DNA from: Hydractinia symbiolongicarpus
Lineage: Eukaryota > Cnidaria > Hydrozoa > Anthoathecata > Hydractiniidae
Assembly (NCBI RefSeq): GCF_029227915.1
Contig: NC_079887.1
Coordinates: forward strand, 620,001-684,000
DNA length: 64,000 bases
Reading direction: 5' to 3'
Made by a program: the position numbers and the translations under genes. The notes below the pieces were generated by a model that saw only the letters and a program-made list of their open reading frames with translations, made no database searches and was not told the DNA's origin. How positions within the stretch are numbered: the first letter of the stretch is position 1; each line of letters opens with the position of its first letter. Shown piece by piece: positions 28,149 through 38,103 of the stretch.

Positions 28149-28944
28149 GGATTTTTCAATTTTTTTTTCACCACTAAAACGCATGAGACTTGTAATTTTC
28201 AAAAATGTTTTCATTTTTGATGAGACGCTTAATGAAAGAGGTTTAATCGCCGGAAAACGAAAACCCGCGATTTCCCGTAAATCCCGGCTTGGCCCGTATA
28301 GTCAAAAGTATACAAAGAAAGTACCCAGGGAGTAAACTCATTTCCTGAACGATTTTTTAATTTTTTTTTTTTACCACTAAAACGCATGAGACTTGTAGTT
28401 TTCAAAAATGTTTTCATTTTTGATGAGACGCTGAATAAAAGAAGTTTAATCGCCGGCAAACGAAAACCCGCGATTTCCCGTAAATCCCGGCTTGGCCGGT
28501 ATAGTCAAAAGTATACAAAGGACGTACCCAGGGAGTAAACTCATTTCCCGAAGGATTTTTCAATTTTTTTTTCACCACTAAAACGCATGAGACTTGTAAT
28601 TTTCAAAAATGTTTTCATTTTTGATGAGACGCTTAATGAAAGAGGTTTAATCGCTGGAAAACGAAAACCCGCGATTTCCCGTAAATCCCGGCTTGGCCCG
28701 TATAGTCAAAAGTATACAAAGAAAGTACCCAGGGAGTAAACTCATTTCCTGAACGATTTTTTAATTTTTTTTTTTTACCACTAAAACGCATGAGACTTGT
28801 AGTTTTCAAAAATGTTTTCATTTTTGATGAGACGCTGAATAAAAGAAGTTTAATCGCCGGCAAACGAAAACCCGCGATTTCCCGTAAATCCCGGCTTGGC
28901 CGGTATAGTCAAAAGTATACAAAGGAAGTACCCAGGGAGTAAAC
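27733..28944 (+). repeat. Two-monomer (404 bp) block in three tandem copies
   Basis: Unit starts at 27,733, 28,137, 28,541 and 28,945 are exactly 404 bp apart. Each dimer has a first monomer with ATTTTTCAATTTTTTTTT and TTGTAATTTTC, and a second with an unusually long T run before ACCACT. Later copies have CCCGAAGGATT where the first has CCCGAACGATT, so the first junction is slightly different. The related block near 29.6-30.8 kb lacks this triplication, so the amplification is local and recent. Confidence 0.85.
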
Positions 28945-29638
28945 TCATTTCCCGAAGGATTTTTAAATTATTTTTTCACCACTAAAACGCATGAGACTTG
29001 TAGTTTTTAAAAATGTTTTCATTTTTGATGAGACGCTGAATAAAAGAAGTTTAATCGCCGGCAAACGAAAACCCGCGATTTCCCGTAAATCCCGGCTTGG
29101 CCCGTATAGTCGAATGTATACAAAGAAAGTACCATGTGAGTAAACTCATTTACCAGAACGATTTTTTAAATTATTTTTTCACCACTAAAACGCATAAGAC
29201 TTGTAGGTTTTAAAAATGTTTTCATTTTTGATGAGACGCTGAATAAAAGAAGTTTAATCGCCGGCAAACGAAAACCCGCGATTTCCCGTATATCCCGGCT
29301 TGGCCCGTATAGTCAAAAGTATACAAAGAAAGTACCCAGGGAGTAAACTCATTTCCCGAACGATTTTTTAAATTATATTTTCACCACTAAAACGCATGAG
29401 ACTTGTAGTTTTCAAAAATGTTTTCATTTTTGATGAGACGCTGAATAAAAGAAGTTTAATCGCCGGCAAACGAAAACCCGCGATTTCCCGTAAATCCCGG
29501 GCTTGGCACGTATAGTCGAATGTATACAAAGAAAGTACCCTGTGAGTAAACCCATTTCCAGAACGATTTTTTAAATTATTTTTTCACCACTAAAGCCCAT
29601 GAGACTTGTAGTTTTTAAAAATGTTTTCATTTTTGATG

Positions 29639-30777
29639 AGACGCTGAATAAAAGAAGTTTAATCGCCGGCAAACGAAAACCCGCGATTTCCCGTAAATCC
29701 CGGCTTGGCCCGTATAGTCAAAAGTATACAAAGAAAGTACCCAGGGAGTAAACTCATTTCCCGAACGATTTTTTATATTATTTTTTTACCACTAAAACGC
29801 ATGAGACTTGTAGTTTTCAAAAATGTTTTCATTTCTGATGAGACGCTGAATAAAAGAAGTTTAATCGCCGGAAAACGAAAACCCGCGATTTCCCGTAAAT
29901 CCCGGGCTTGGCACGTATAGTCGAATGTATACAAAGAAAGTACCCAGGGAGTAAACTCATTTCCCGAACGATTTTTTAAATTTTTTTTTCACCACTAAAA
30001 CGCATGAGACTTGTAGTTTTCAAAAATGTTTTCATTTTTGATGAGACGCTGAATAGAAGAAGTTTAATCGCCGGCAAACGAAAACCCGCGATTTCCCGTA
30101 AATCCCGGCTTGGCCCGTATAGTCAAAAGTATACAAAGAAAGTACCCAGGGAGTAAACTCATTTCCCGAACGATTTTTTAAATTATTTTTTGACCACTAA
30201 AACGCATGAGACTTGTAGTTGTCAAAAATGTTTTCATTTTTGATCAGACGCTTAATGAAAGAGGTTTAATCGCCGGCAAACGAAATCCGGCGTTTTCCCG
30301 TAAATCCGGGGCTTGGCCCGTATAGTTGAATGTATACAAAGAAAGTACCCAGGGAGTGAACTCATTTCCCGAACGATTTTTCAATTTTTTTTTTCACCAC
30401 TAAAACGCATGAGACTTGTAATTTTCAAAAATGTTTTCATTTTTGATGAGACGCTTAATGAAAGAGGTTTAATCGCCGGAAAACGTAAACCCGCGATTTC
30501 CCGTAAATCCCGGCTTGGCCCGTATAGTCAAAAGTATACAAAGAAAGTACCCAGGGAGTAAACTCATTTCCCGAACGATTTTTTAATTTTTTTTTTTCAC
30601 CACTAAAACGCATGAGACTTGTAGTTTTCAAAAATGTTTTCATTTTTGATGAGACGCTGAATAAAAGAAGTTTAATCGCCGGCAAACGAAAACCCGCGAT
30701 TTCCCGTAAATCCCGGCTTGGCCGGTATAGTCAAAAGTATACAAAGGAAGTACCCAGGGAGTAAACTCATTTCCCGA
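29639..30777 (+). repeat. 13-monomer-offset duplication, copy B
   Basis: Second copy of 27,010-28,148. From about 30,770 it continues as a CCCGAAGGATTTTTAAATT monomer. That monomer corresponds to the one after the three dimers near 28,945, and to 13,550 in the third relative. Private change: ATTTCTGATGAG near 29,835. A separate rare marker, ACCATGTGAG followed by ATTTACCAGAACG, occurs at 29,131 and 31,359 (11 monomers apart), so the blocks overlap in complex ways. Confidence 0.75.
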
Positions 30778-32999
30778 AGGATTTTTAAATTATTTTTTCA
30801 CCACTAAAACGCATGAGACTTGTAGTTTTTAAAAATGTTTTCATTTTTGATGAGACGCTGAATAAAAGAAGTTTAATCGCCGGCAGACGAAAACCCGCGA
30901 TTTCCCGTAAATCCCGGCTTGGCCCGTATAGTCAAAAGTATACAAAGAAAGTACCCAGGGAGTAAACTCATTTCCCGAACGATTTTTTAAATTATTTTTT
31001 CACCACTAAAACGCATGAGACTTGTAGTTGTCAAAAATGTTTTCATTTTTGATGAGACGCTTAATGAAAGAGGTTTAATCGCCGGCAAACGAAATCCAGC
31101 GTTTTCCCGTAAATCCGGGGCTTGGCCCGTATAGTCGAATGTATACAAAGAAAGTACCCAGGGAGTAAACTCATTTCCCGAACGATTTTTTAAATTTTTT
31201 TTTCACCACTAAAACGCATGAGACTTGTACTTTTTAAAAATGTTTTCATTTTTGATGAGACGCTTAATGAAAGAGGTTTAATCGCCGGCAAACGAAAACC
31301 CGCGATTTCCCGTAAATCCCGGGCTTGGCCCGTATAGTCGAATGTATACAAAGAAAGTACCATGTGAGTAAACTCATTTACCAGAACGATTTTTTAAATT
31401 ATTTTTTCACCACTAAAACGCATAAGACTTGTAGGTTTTAAAAATGTTTTCATTTTTGATGAGACGCTGAATAAAAGAAGTTTAATCGCCGGCAAACGAA
31501 AACCCGCGATTTCCCGTAAATCCCGGCTTGGCCCGTATAGTCAAAAGTATACAAAGAAAGTACCCAGGGAGTAAACTCATTTCCCGAACGATTTTTTAAA
31601 TTATATTTTCACCACTAAAACGCATGAGACTTGTAGTTTTCAAAAATGTTTTCATTTTTGATGAGACGCTGAATAAAAGAAGTTTAATCGCCGGCAAACG
31701 AAAACCCGCGATTTCCCGTAAATCCCGGGCTTGGCACGTATAGTCGAATGTATACAAAGAAAGTACCGTGTGAGTAAACCCATTTCCAGAACGATTTTTT
31801 AAATTATTTTTTCACCACTAAAGCCCATGAGACTTGTAGTTTTTAAAAATGTTTTCATTTTTGATGAGACGCTGAATAAAAGAATTTTAATCGCCGGCAA
31901 ACGAAAATCCGCGATTTCCCGTAAATCCCGGACTCGGCCCGTATAGTCAAAAGTATACAAAGAAAGTACCCAGGGAGTAAACTCATTTCCCGAACGATTT
32001 TTTAAATTATTTTTTCACCACTAAAACGCATGAGACTTGTAGTTGTCAAAAATGTTTTCATTTTTGATGAGACGCTTAATGAAAGAGGTTTAATCGCCGG
32101 CAAACGAAATCCCGCGTTTTCCCGTAAATCCGGGGCTTGGCCCGTATAGTCGAATGTATACAAAGAAAGTACCCAGGGAGTAAACTCATTTCCCGAACGA
32201 TTTTTTAAATTTTTTTTCACCACTAAAACGCATGAGACTTGTAGTTTTCAAAAATGTTTTCATTTTTGATGAGACGCTTAATGAAATAGGTTTAATCGCC
32301 GGAAAACGAAAACCCGCGATTTCCCGTAAATCCCGGTCTTGGCCCGTATAGTCGAATGTATACAAAGAAAGTACCCTGTGAGTAAAGTCATTTCCAGAAC
32401 GATTTTTTAAATTTTTTTTTCACCACTAAAACGCATGAGACTTGTAGTTTTCAAAAGTGTTTTCATTTTTGATGAGACGCTGAATAAAAGAAGTTTAATC
32501 GCCGGCAAACGAAAACCCGCGATTTCCCGTAAATCCCGGCTTGGCCGGTATAGTCAAAAGTATACAAAGAGAGTACCCAGGGAGTAAACTCATTTCCCGA
32601 AGGATTTTTTAAATTATTTTTTCACCACTAAAACGCATGAGACTTGTAGTTTTTAAAAATGTTTTCATTTTTGATGAGACGCTGAATAAAAGAAGTTTAA
32701 TCGCCGGCAAACGAAAACCCGCGATTTCCCGTAAATCCCGGCTTGGCCCGTATAGTCAAAAGTATACAAAGAAAGTACCCAGGGAGTAAACTCATTTCCC
32801 GAACGATTTTTTATATTATTTTTTCACCACTAAAACGCATGAGACTTGTAGTTTTCAAAAATGTTTTCATTTTTGATGAGACGCTGAATAAAAGCAGTTT
32901 AATCGCCGGCAAACGAAAATCCGCGATTTCCCGTAAATCCCGGACTCGGCCCGTATAGTCAAAAGCATACAAAGAAAGTACACAGGGAGTTAACTCATT

Positions 33000-34210
33000 T
33001 CCCGAACGATTTTTTAATTTATTTTTTCACCACTATAACGCATGAGACTTGTAGTTTTCAAAAATGTTTTCATTTTTGATGAGACGCTTAAAGAAAGAGG
33101 TTTAATCGCCGGCAAACGAAATCCGGCGTTTTCCCGTAAATCCGGGGCTTGGCCCGTATAGTCGAATGTATACAAAGAAAGTACCCAGGGAGTAAACTCA
33201 TTTCCCGAACGATTTTTAAATTTTTTTTTCACCACTAAAACGCATGAGACTTGTAGTTTTCAAAAATGTTTTCATTTTTCATAAGACGCTTAATGAAAGA
33301 GGTTCAATCGCCGGAAAACGAAAACCCGCGATTTCCCGTAAATCCCGGGCTTGGCCCGTATAGTCGAATGTATACAAAGAAAGTACCCTGTGAGTAAACT
33401 CATTTCCAGAACGATGTTTTAAATTATTTTTTCACCACTAAAACGCATAAGACTTGTAGGTTTTAAAAATGTTTTCATTTTTGATGAGACGCTGAATAAA
33501 AGAAGTTTAATCGCCGGCAAATGAAAACCCGCGATTTCCCGTAAATCCCGGCTTGGCCCGTATAGTCAAAAGTATACAAAGAAAGTACCCAGGGAGTAAA
33601 CTCATTTCCCGAACGATTTTTTAAATTATTTTTTCACCACTAAAACGCATAAGACTTGTAGTTTTCAAAAATGTTTTCATTTTTGATGAGACGCTTAAAA
33701 AAAGAGGTTTAATCGCCGGCAAACGAAATCCGGCGTTTTCCCGTAAATTCGGGGCTTGGCCCGTATAGTCGAATGTATACAAAGAAAGTACCCAGGGAGT
33801 AAACTCATTTCCCGAACGATTTTTAAATTTTTTTTTCACCACTAAAACGCATGAGACTTGTAGTTTTCAAAAATGTTTTCATTTTTCATAAGACGCTTAA
33901 TGAAAGAGGTTCAATCGCCGGAAAACGAAAACCCGCGATTTCCCGTAAATCCCGGGCTTGGTCCGTATAGTCGAATGTATACAAAGAAAGTACCCTGTGA
34001 GTAAACTCATTTCCAGAACGATGTTTTAAATTATTTTTTCACCACTAAAACGCATAAGACTTGTAGGTTTTAAAAATGTTTTCATTTTTGATGAGACGCT
34101 GAATAAAAGAAGTTTAATCGCCGGCAAATGAAAAATCGCGATTTCCCGTAAATCCCGGCTTGGCCCGTATAGTCAAAAGTATACAAAGAAAGTACCCAGG
34201 GAGTAAACTC
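33000..34210 (+). repeat. Three-monomer (607 bp) tandem duplication
   Basis: The variant CATTTTTCATAAGACGC occurs at 33,281 and again at 33,888 (ATAAGACG), 607 bp apart, followed in both by AGAGGTTCAATCGCC and then ACGATGTTTTAAATT. Flanking subfamily II monomers also correspond (GACGCTTAAAGAAAG against GACGCTTAAAAAAAG). Boundaries are approximate. Confidence 0.78.
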
Positions 34211-34613
34211 ATTTCCCGAACGATTTTTTAAATCATATTTTCACCACTAAAACGCATGAGACTTGTAGTTTTCAAAAATGTTTTCATTTTTGATGAGACG
34301 CTGAATAAAAGAAGTTTAATCGCCGGCAAACGAAAACCCGCGATTTCCCGTAAATCCCGGGCTTGGCACGTATAGTCGAATGTATACAAAGAAAGTACCC
34401 TGTGAGTAAACCCATTTCCAGAACAATTTTTTAAATTATTTTTTCACCACTAAAGCCCATGAGACTTGTAGTTTTTAAAAATGTTTTTATTTTTGATGAG
34501 ACACTGAATAAAAGCAGTTTAATCGCCGGCAAACGAAAACCTGCGATTTCCCTAAACCCCGGACTCGGCCCGTATAGTCAAAAGTATACAAAGAAAGTAC
34601 CCAGGGAGTAAAC

Positions 34614-34798
34614 TCATTTCCAGATCGATTTTTTAAATTATTTTGTCACCACTAAGACGCATGAGACTTGAAGTTTTCAAAAATGTTTTCATTTTTGATG
34701 AGACGCTGAATAAAAGAAGTTTAATCGCCGCAAATGAAAACCCGCGATTTCCCGTAAATCCCGGCTTGGCCCGTAAAGAAAGTACTCAGGGAGTAAAC
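34614..34798 (+). repeat. Short 185-bp monomer (internal deletion)
   Basis: Monomer starts at 34,614 and 34,799 are only 185 bp apart. The stretch between GGCCCGTA and AAGAAAGTAC has lost about 16 bases, including GTCAAAAGTATAC, and one further base is missing in CGCCGCAAATG (normally CGCCGGCAAACG). Other private changes in this unit are CACTAAGACGC and GTACTCAGGG. It belongs to a cluster of divergent monomers that starts near 34.5 kb and leads into the orientation switch. Confidence 0.88.
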
Positions 34799-34831
34799 TC
34801 ATTTCCCGAACGATTTTTTAAATTATTCTTT

Positions 34832-35635
34832 CACCACTAAAACGCATGAGACTTGTAGTTTTCAAAAATGTTTTCATTTTTGATGAGACGCTGAATAAAA
34901 ACAGTTTAATCGCCCGCAAACGAAAATCCGCGATTTCCCGTAAATCCCGGACTCGGCCTGTATAGTCCAAAGTATACAAAGAAAGTACCCAGGGAGTAAA
35001 CTCATTTCCCGAACGATTTTTAAATTATTTTTTCACCACTAAAACGCATGAGACTTGTAGTTGTTAAAACTGTTTTCATTTTTGATGAGACGCTTCATGA
35101 AAGGGGTTTAATCGCCGGCAAACGAAATCCGGCGTTTTCCCGTAAATCCGGGGCTTGGCCTGTATAGTCGAATGTATACAAAGAAAGTACCCAGGGAGTA
35201 AACTCATTTCCCGAACGATTTTTTAAATTTTTTTTTCACCACTAAAACGCATGAGACTTGTAGTTTTCAAAAATGTTTTCATTTTTGATGAGACGCTGAA
35301 TAAAAGCAGTTTAGTCGCCCGCAAACGAAAATCCGCGATTTCCCGTAAATCCCGGACTCGGCCTGTATAGTCAAAAGTATACAAAGAAAGTACCCAGGGA
35401 GTAAACTCATTTCCCGAACAATTTTTTAAATTATTTTTTCACCACTAAAACGCATGAGACTTGTAGTTGTCAAAACTGTTTTCATTTTTGATGAGACGCT
35501 TAATGAAAGGGGTTTAATCGCCGGCAAACGAAATCCGGCGTTTTCCCGTAAATCCGGGGCTTGGCACGTATAGCCGAATGTATACAAAGAAAGTACCCAG
35601 GAAGTAAACTCATTTCCCGAACGATTTTTTAAATT
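34832..35635 (+). repeat. Two-monomer (405 bp) tandem duplication near the junction
   Basis: A dimer of a CGCCCGCAAACG monomer and a subfamily II monomer with AAAACTGTTTTC and GAAAGGGG occurs twice (CGCCCGCAAACG near 34,912 and 35,317). Linked CGGCCTGTATAG is shared by both first monomers. These monomers have more private changes than those further left, typical of this stretch up to 36.5 kb. Confidence 0.72.
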
Positions 35636-35845
35636 TTTTTTTCACCACTAAAACGCATGAGACTTGTAGTTTTCAAAAATGTTTTCATTTTTGATGAGAC
35701 GCTGAATAAAAGAAGTTTAATTGCCGGCAAACGAAAACCCGCGATTTCCCGTAAATCCCGGCTTGGCCGTTATAGTCAAAAGTATACAAAGAAAGTACCC
35801 AGGGAGTAAACTCATTTCCGGAAGGATTTTTTAAATTATTTTTTT

Positions 35846-36289
35846 ACCACTAAAACGCATGAGACTTGTAGTTGTCAAAAATGTTTTCATTTTTGATGAG
35901 ACGCTTAATGAAAGAGGTTTAATCGCCGGCAAACGAAATCCGGCGTTTTCCCGTAAATCCGGGGCTTGGCCCGTATAGTCGAATGTATACAAAGAAAGTA
36001 CCCAGGGAGTAAACTCATTTCCCGAACGATTTCTTAAATTTTTTTTTCACAACTAAAACGCATGAGACTTGTAGTTTTCAAAAATGTTTTCATTTTTGAT
36101 GAGACGCCTAATGAAAGAGGTTTAATCGCCGGAAAACGAAAACCCGCGATTTCCCGTAAATTCCGGGCTTGGCCCGTATAGTCGAATGTATACAAAGAAA
36201 GTACCCTGTGAGTAAACTCATTTCCAGAACGATTTTTTAAATTATTTTTTCACCACTAAAACGCATAAGACTTGTAGGTTTTAAAAATG
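35846..36289 (+). repeat. Junction-proximal + segment mirrored at 42,404-42,847
   Basis: Read as reverse complement, this 444-bp stretch aligns without gaps to 42,404-42,847. I saw two mismatches: GACGCCTAATG here against GACGCTTAATG, and AAACTCATTT against AAACTTATTT. Both copies carry the same combination of uncommon variants: ATTTCTTAAATTT, CACAACTAAAAC instead of CACCACTAAAAC, and TAAATTCCGGG. The match ends at 35,845, where this side has TTTTTACCAC and the other side the equivalent of TTTTCACCAC. Confidence 0.85.
36134..36289 (+). repeat. Left arm of exact 156-bp inverted repeat at the junction
   Basis: This segment, from AAACGAAAACCC to GGTTTTAAAAATG, is the exact reverse complement of 36,532-36,687; I compared it base by base. 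It carries the less common variant TAAATTCCGGG, also found in the other arm, so the match is more specific than general satellite similarity. Identity stops at 36,133, where GGAAAACG here faces GGCAAACG in the other arm. Beyond that the arms differ at many positions. The spacer is 242 bp. Confidence 0.93.
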
Positions 36290-36456
36290 TTTTCATTTTT
36301 GATGAGACGCTGAATAAAAGAAGTTTAATCGCCGGCAAACGAAAACCCGCGATTTCCCGTAAATCCCGGCTTGGCCGAAATCCGGCGTTTTCCCGTAAAT
36401 CCGGGGCTTGGCCCGTATAGTCGAATGTATACAAAGAAAGTACCCAGGGAGTAAAC
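36218..36456 (+). repeat. Aberrant 239-bp monomer with internal partial duplication
   Basis: Monomer starts at 36,218 and 36,457 are 239 bp apart instead of 202-203. At 36,376/36,377 the normal TTGGCCCGTATAG is replaced by TTGGCC joined to GAAATCCGGCG. The CpG-rich part is thus present twice, first in the CCCGCGATTTCCC form and then in the ATCCGGCGTTTTCCC form. This equals a dimer with about 166 bp deleted between two non-equivalent positions, with at most one or two bases of shared sequence at the joint. It lies next to the orientation switch, inside the loop of the inverted repeat. Confidence 0.9.
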
Positions 36457-36531
36457 TCATTTCCCGAACGATTTCTTAAATTTTTTTTCACAACTAAAAC
36501 GCATGAGACTTGTAGTTTTCAAAAATGTTTT

Positions 36532-36538
36532 CATTTTT
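36532..36538. other. Orientation-switch junction with 7-bp microhomology (CATTTTT)
   Basis: Left of this point the sequence follows a + monomer through TTTTCAAAAATGTTTTC into CATTTTT. A + monomer would continue GATGAGACGC; instead the sequence continues AAAACCTACAAGTC, which is how a reversed monomer continues after CATTTTT. The seven bases belong to both orientations, so the exact joint cannot be placed within them. They are the right arm of the hairpin carried by every monomer. Left repeats therefore point toward right repeats across this site. A template switch or a fold-back is the simplest inferred cause. A chimeric read or misassembly is the main alternative. Confidence 0.95.
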
Positions 36539-36687
36539 AAAACCTACAAGTCTTATGCGTTTTAGTGGTGAAAAAATAATTTAAAAAATCGTTCTGGAAA
36601 TGAGTTTACTCACAGGGTACTTTCTTTGTATACATTCGACTATACGGGCCAAGCCCGGAATTTACGGGAAATCGCGGGTTTTCGTTT
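36532..36687 (-). repeat. Right arm of exact 156-bp inverted repeat at the junction
   Basis: Exact reverse complement of 36,134-36,289, starting directly at the orientation switch. It ends at TTCGTTT; the next base (G) breaks the match. Past this point the right array carries CTGCTTTTATTC and AACATTCTTGAAAAC, which do not mirror the left side. Short exact arms followed by divergence are unlike a simple fold-back read artefact, where both arms would stay identical. They suggest an old fold-back later overwritten by exchange with other monomers; that is inference. Confidence 0.93.
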
Positions 36688-37530
36688 GCCGCCGATTAAA
36701 CTGCTTTTATTCAGCGTCTCATCAAAAATGAAAACATTCTTGAAAACTACAAGTCTCATGCGTTTTAGTGGTGAAATAATAATTTAAAAAATCGTTTGGG
36801 AAATGAATTTACTCCCTGGGTACTTTCTTTGTATACTTTTGACTATACGGGCCGAGTCCAGGATTTACGGGAAATCGCGGGATTTCGTTTGCGGGCGATT
36901 AAACTGCTTTTATTCAGCGTCTCATCAAAAATGAAAACATTTTTAAAAACTACAAGTCTCATGGGCTTTAGTGGTGAAATAATAATTTAAAAAATCGTTT
37001 GGGAAATGAGTTTACTCCCTGGGTACTTTCTTTGTACACTTTTGACTATACGGGCCGAGTCCAGGATTTACGGGAAAACGCAGGTTTTCGTTTGCCGGCG
37101 ATTAAACTTCTTGTATTCAGCGTCTCATCAAAAATGAAAACATTTTTAAAAACTACAAGTCTTATGCGTTTTAGTGGTGAAAAAATAATTTAAAAAATCG
37201 TTCTGGAAATGAATTTACTCCCTGGGTACTTTCTTTGTATACTTTTGACTATACGGGCCGAGTCCAGGATTTACGGGAAATCGCAGGTTTTCGTTTGCCG
37301 GCGATTAAACTTCTTTTATTCAGCGTCTCATCAAAAATGAAAACATTTTTAAAAACTACAAGTCTCATGCGTTTTAGTGGTGAAAATGTAATTTAAAAAA
37401 TCGTTCGGGAAATGAGTTTACTCCCTGGGTACTTTCTTTGTACACTTTTGAGTATACGGGCCGAGTCCGGGATTTACGGGAAATTGCGGATTTTCGTTTG
37501 CTGGCGATTAAACTTCTTTTATTCAGCGTC

Positions 37531-37610
37531 CCATCAAATATGAAAATATTTTTGAAAACTACAAGTCTCATGCGTTTAGTGGTAAAAAAATAATATAAAA
37601 AATCGTTCGG
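37531..37610 (-). repeat. Diagnostic monomer subtype CCATCAAATATG / GTTTAGTGGTAAAA
   Basis: Representative of a distinct monomer branch: CCATCAAATATGAAAATATT, then TGCGTTTAGTGGTAAAA (one base shorter than GTTTTAGTGG) and TAATATAAAAAATCG. Other members are at about 38,543, 39,151, 44,615, 59,183 and 59,587. The reverse complement of TAATATAAAAAATCG is seen on the left (for example 26,735), but there without the CCATC change. The GTTTAGTGG deletion looks private to the right half. Confidence 0.75.
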
Positions 37611-38103
37611 GAAATGAGTTTACTCCCTGGGTACTTTCTTTGTAAACTTTTGACTATACGGGCCAAGCCCGGGATTTACGGGAAATCGCGGGTTTTCGTT
37701 TGCCGGCGATTAAACTGCTTTTATTCAGCGTCTCATCTAAAATGAAAACATTTTTAAAAACTACAAGTCTTATGCGTTTTAGTGGTGATATAATAATTTA
37801 AAAAATCGTTCTGGAAATGCGTTTACTCCCTGGGTACTTTCTTTGTATACTTTTGACTATACGGGCCGAATCCGGGATTTAGGGAAATCGCAGGTTTTCG
37901 TTTGCCGGCGATTAAACTGCCTTTATTCAGCGTCTCATCAAAAATGAAAACATTTTTGAAAACTACAAGTCTCATGCGTTTTAGTGGTGAAAAAATAATT
38001 TAAAAAATCGTTCGGGAAATGAGTTTACTCCCTGGGTACTTTCTTTGTATACTTTTGACTATACGGGCCAAGCCGGGATTTACGGGAAATCGCGGGTTTT
38101 CGT

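Larger units (their letters stand above)
1..36531 (+). repeat. Left satellite array, uniform + orientation (~180 monomers)
   Basis: Every monomer here reads in the same direction, with the T-rich tract followed by CACCACTAAAACGC. I found no inverted monomer in this half. It contains no gene: reading frames last about one monomer because 202 is not a multiple of three and stops such as TAAA recur. Higher-order blocks of 13, 15 and 17 monomers occur here and are listed separately. Sequence between the listed blocks is ordinary monomers of the same family. The left end at base 1 starts inside the array, so the array continues beyond the window. Confidence 0.97.

Noticed and set aside
33300-33312. 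GGTTCAATCGC as a tRNA-type internal promoter B box
   Set aside because: It deviates from the B-box consensus at the last fixed base, occurs in only two monomers as a single substitution of GGTTTAATCGC, and has no matching A box at the right distance.
36532-36538. Pure assembly artefact as the explanation of the orientation switch
   Set aside because: Not excluded, but not preferred: the arms diverge after 156 bp, the joint has microhomology inside a hairpin, and the two halves have different higher-order structure over tens of kilobases.
36134-36687. Inverted repeat as a transposon terminal repeat or a hairpin RNA gene
   Set aside because: Both arms and the spacer consist entirely of satellite monomers. 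There is no transposase, target-site duplication or promoter evidence.
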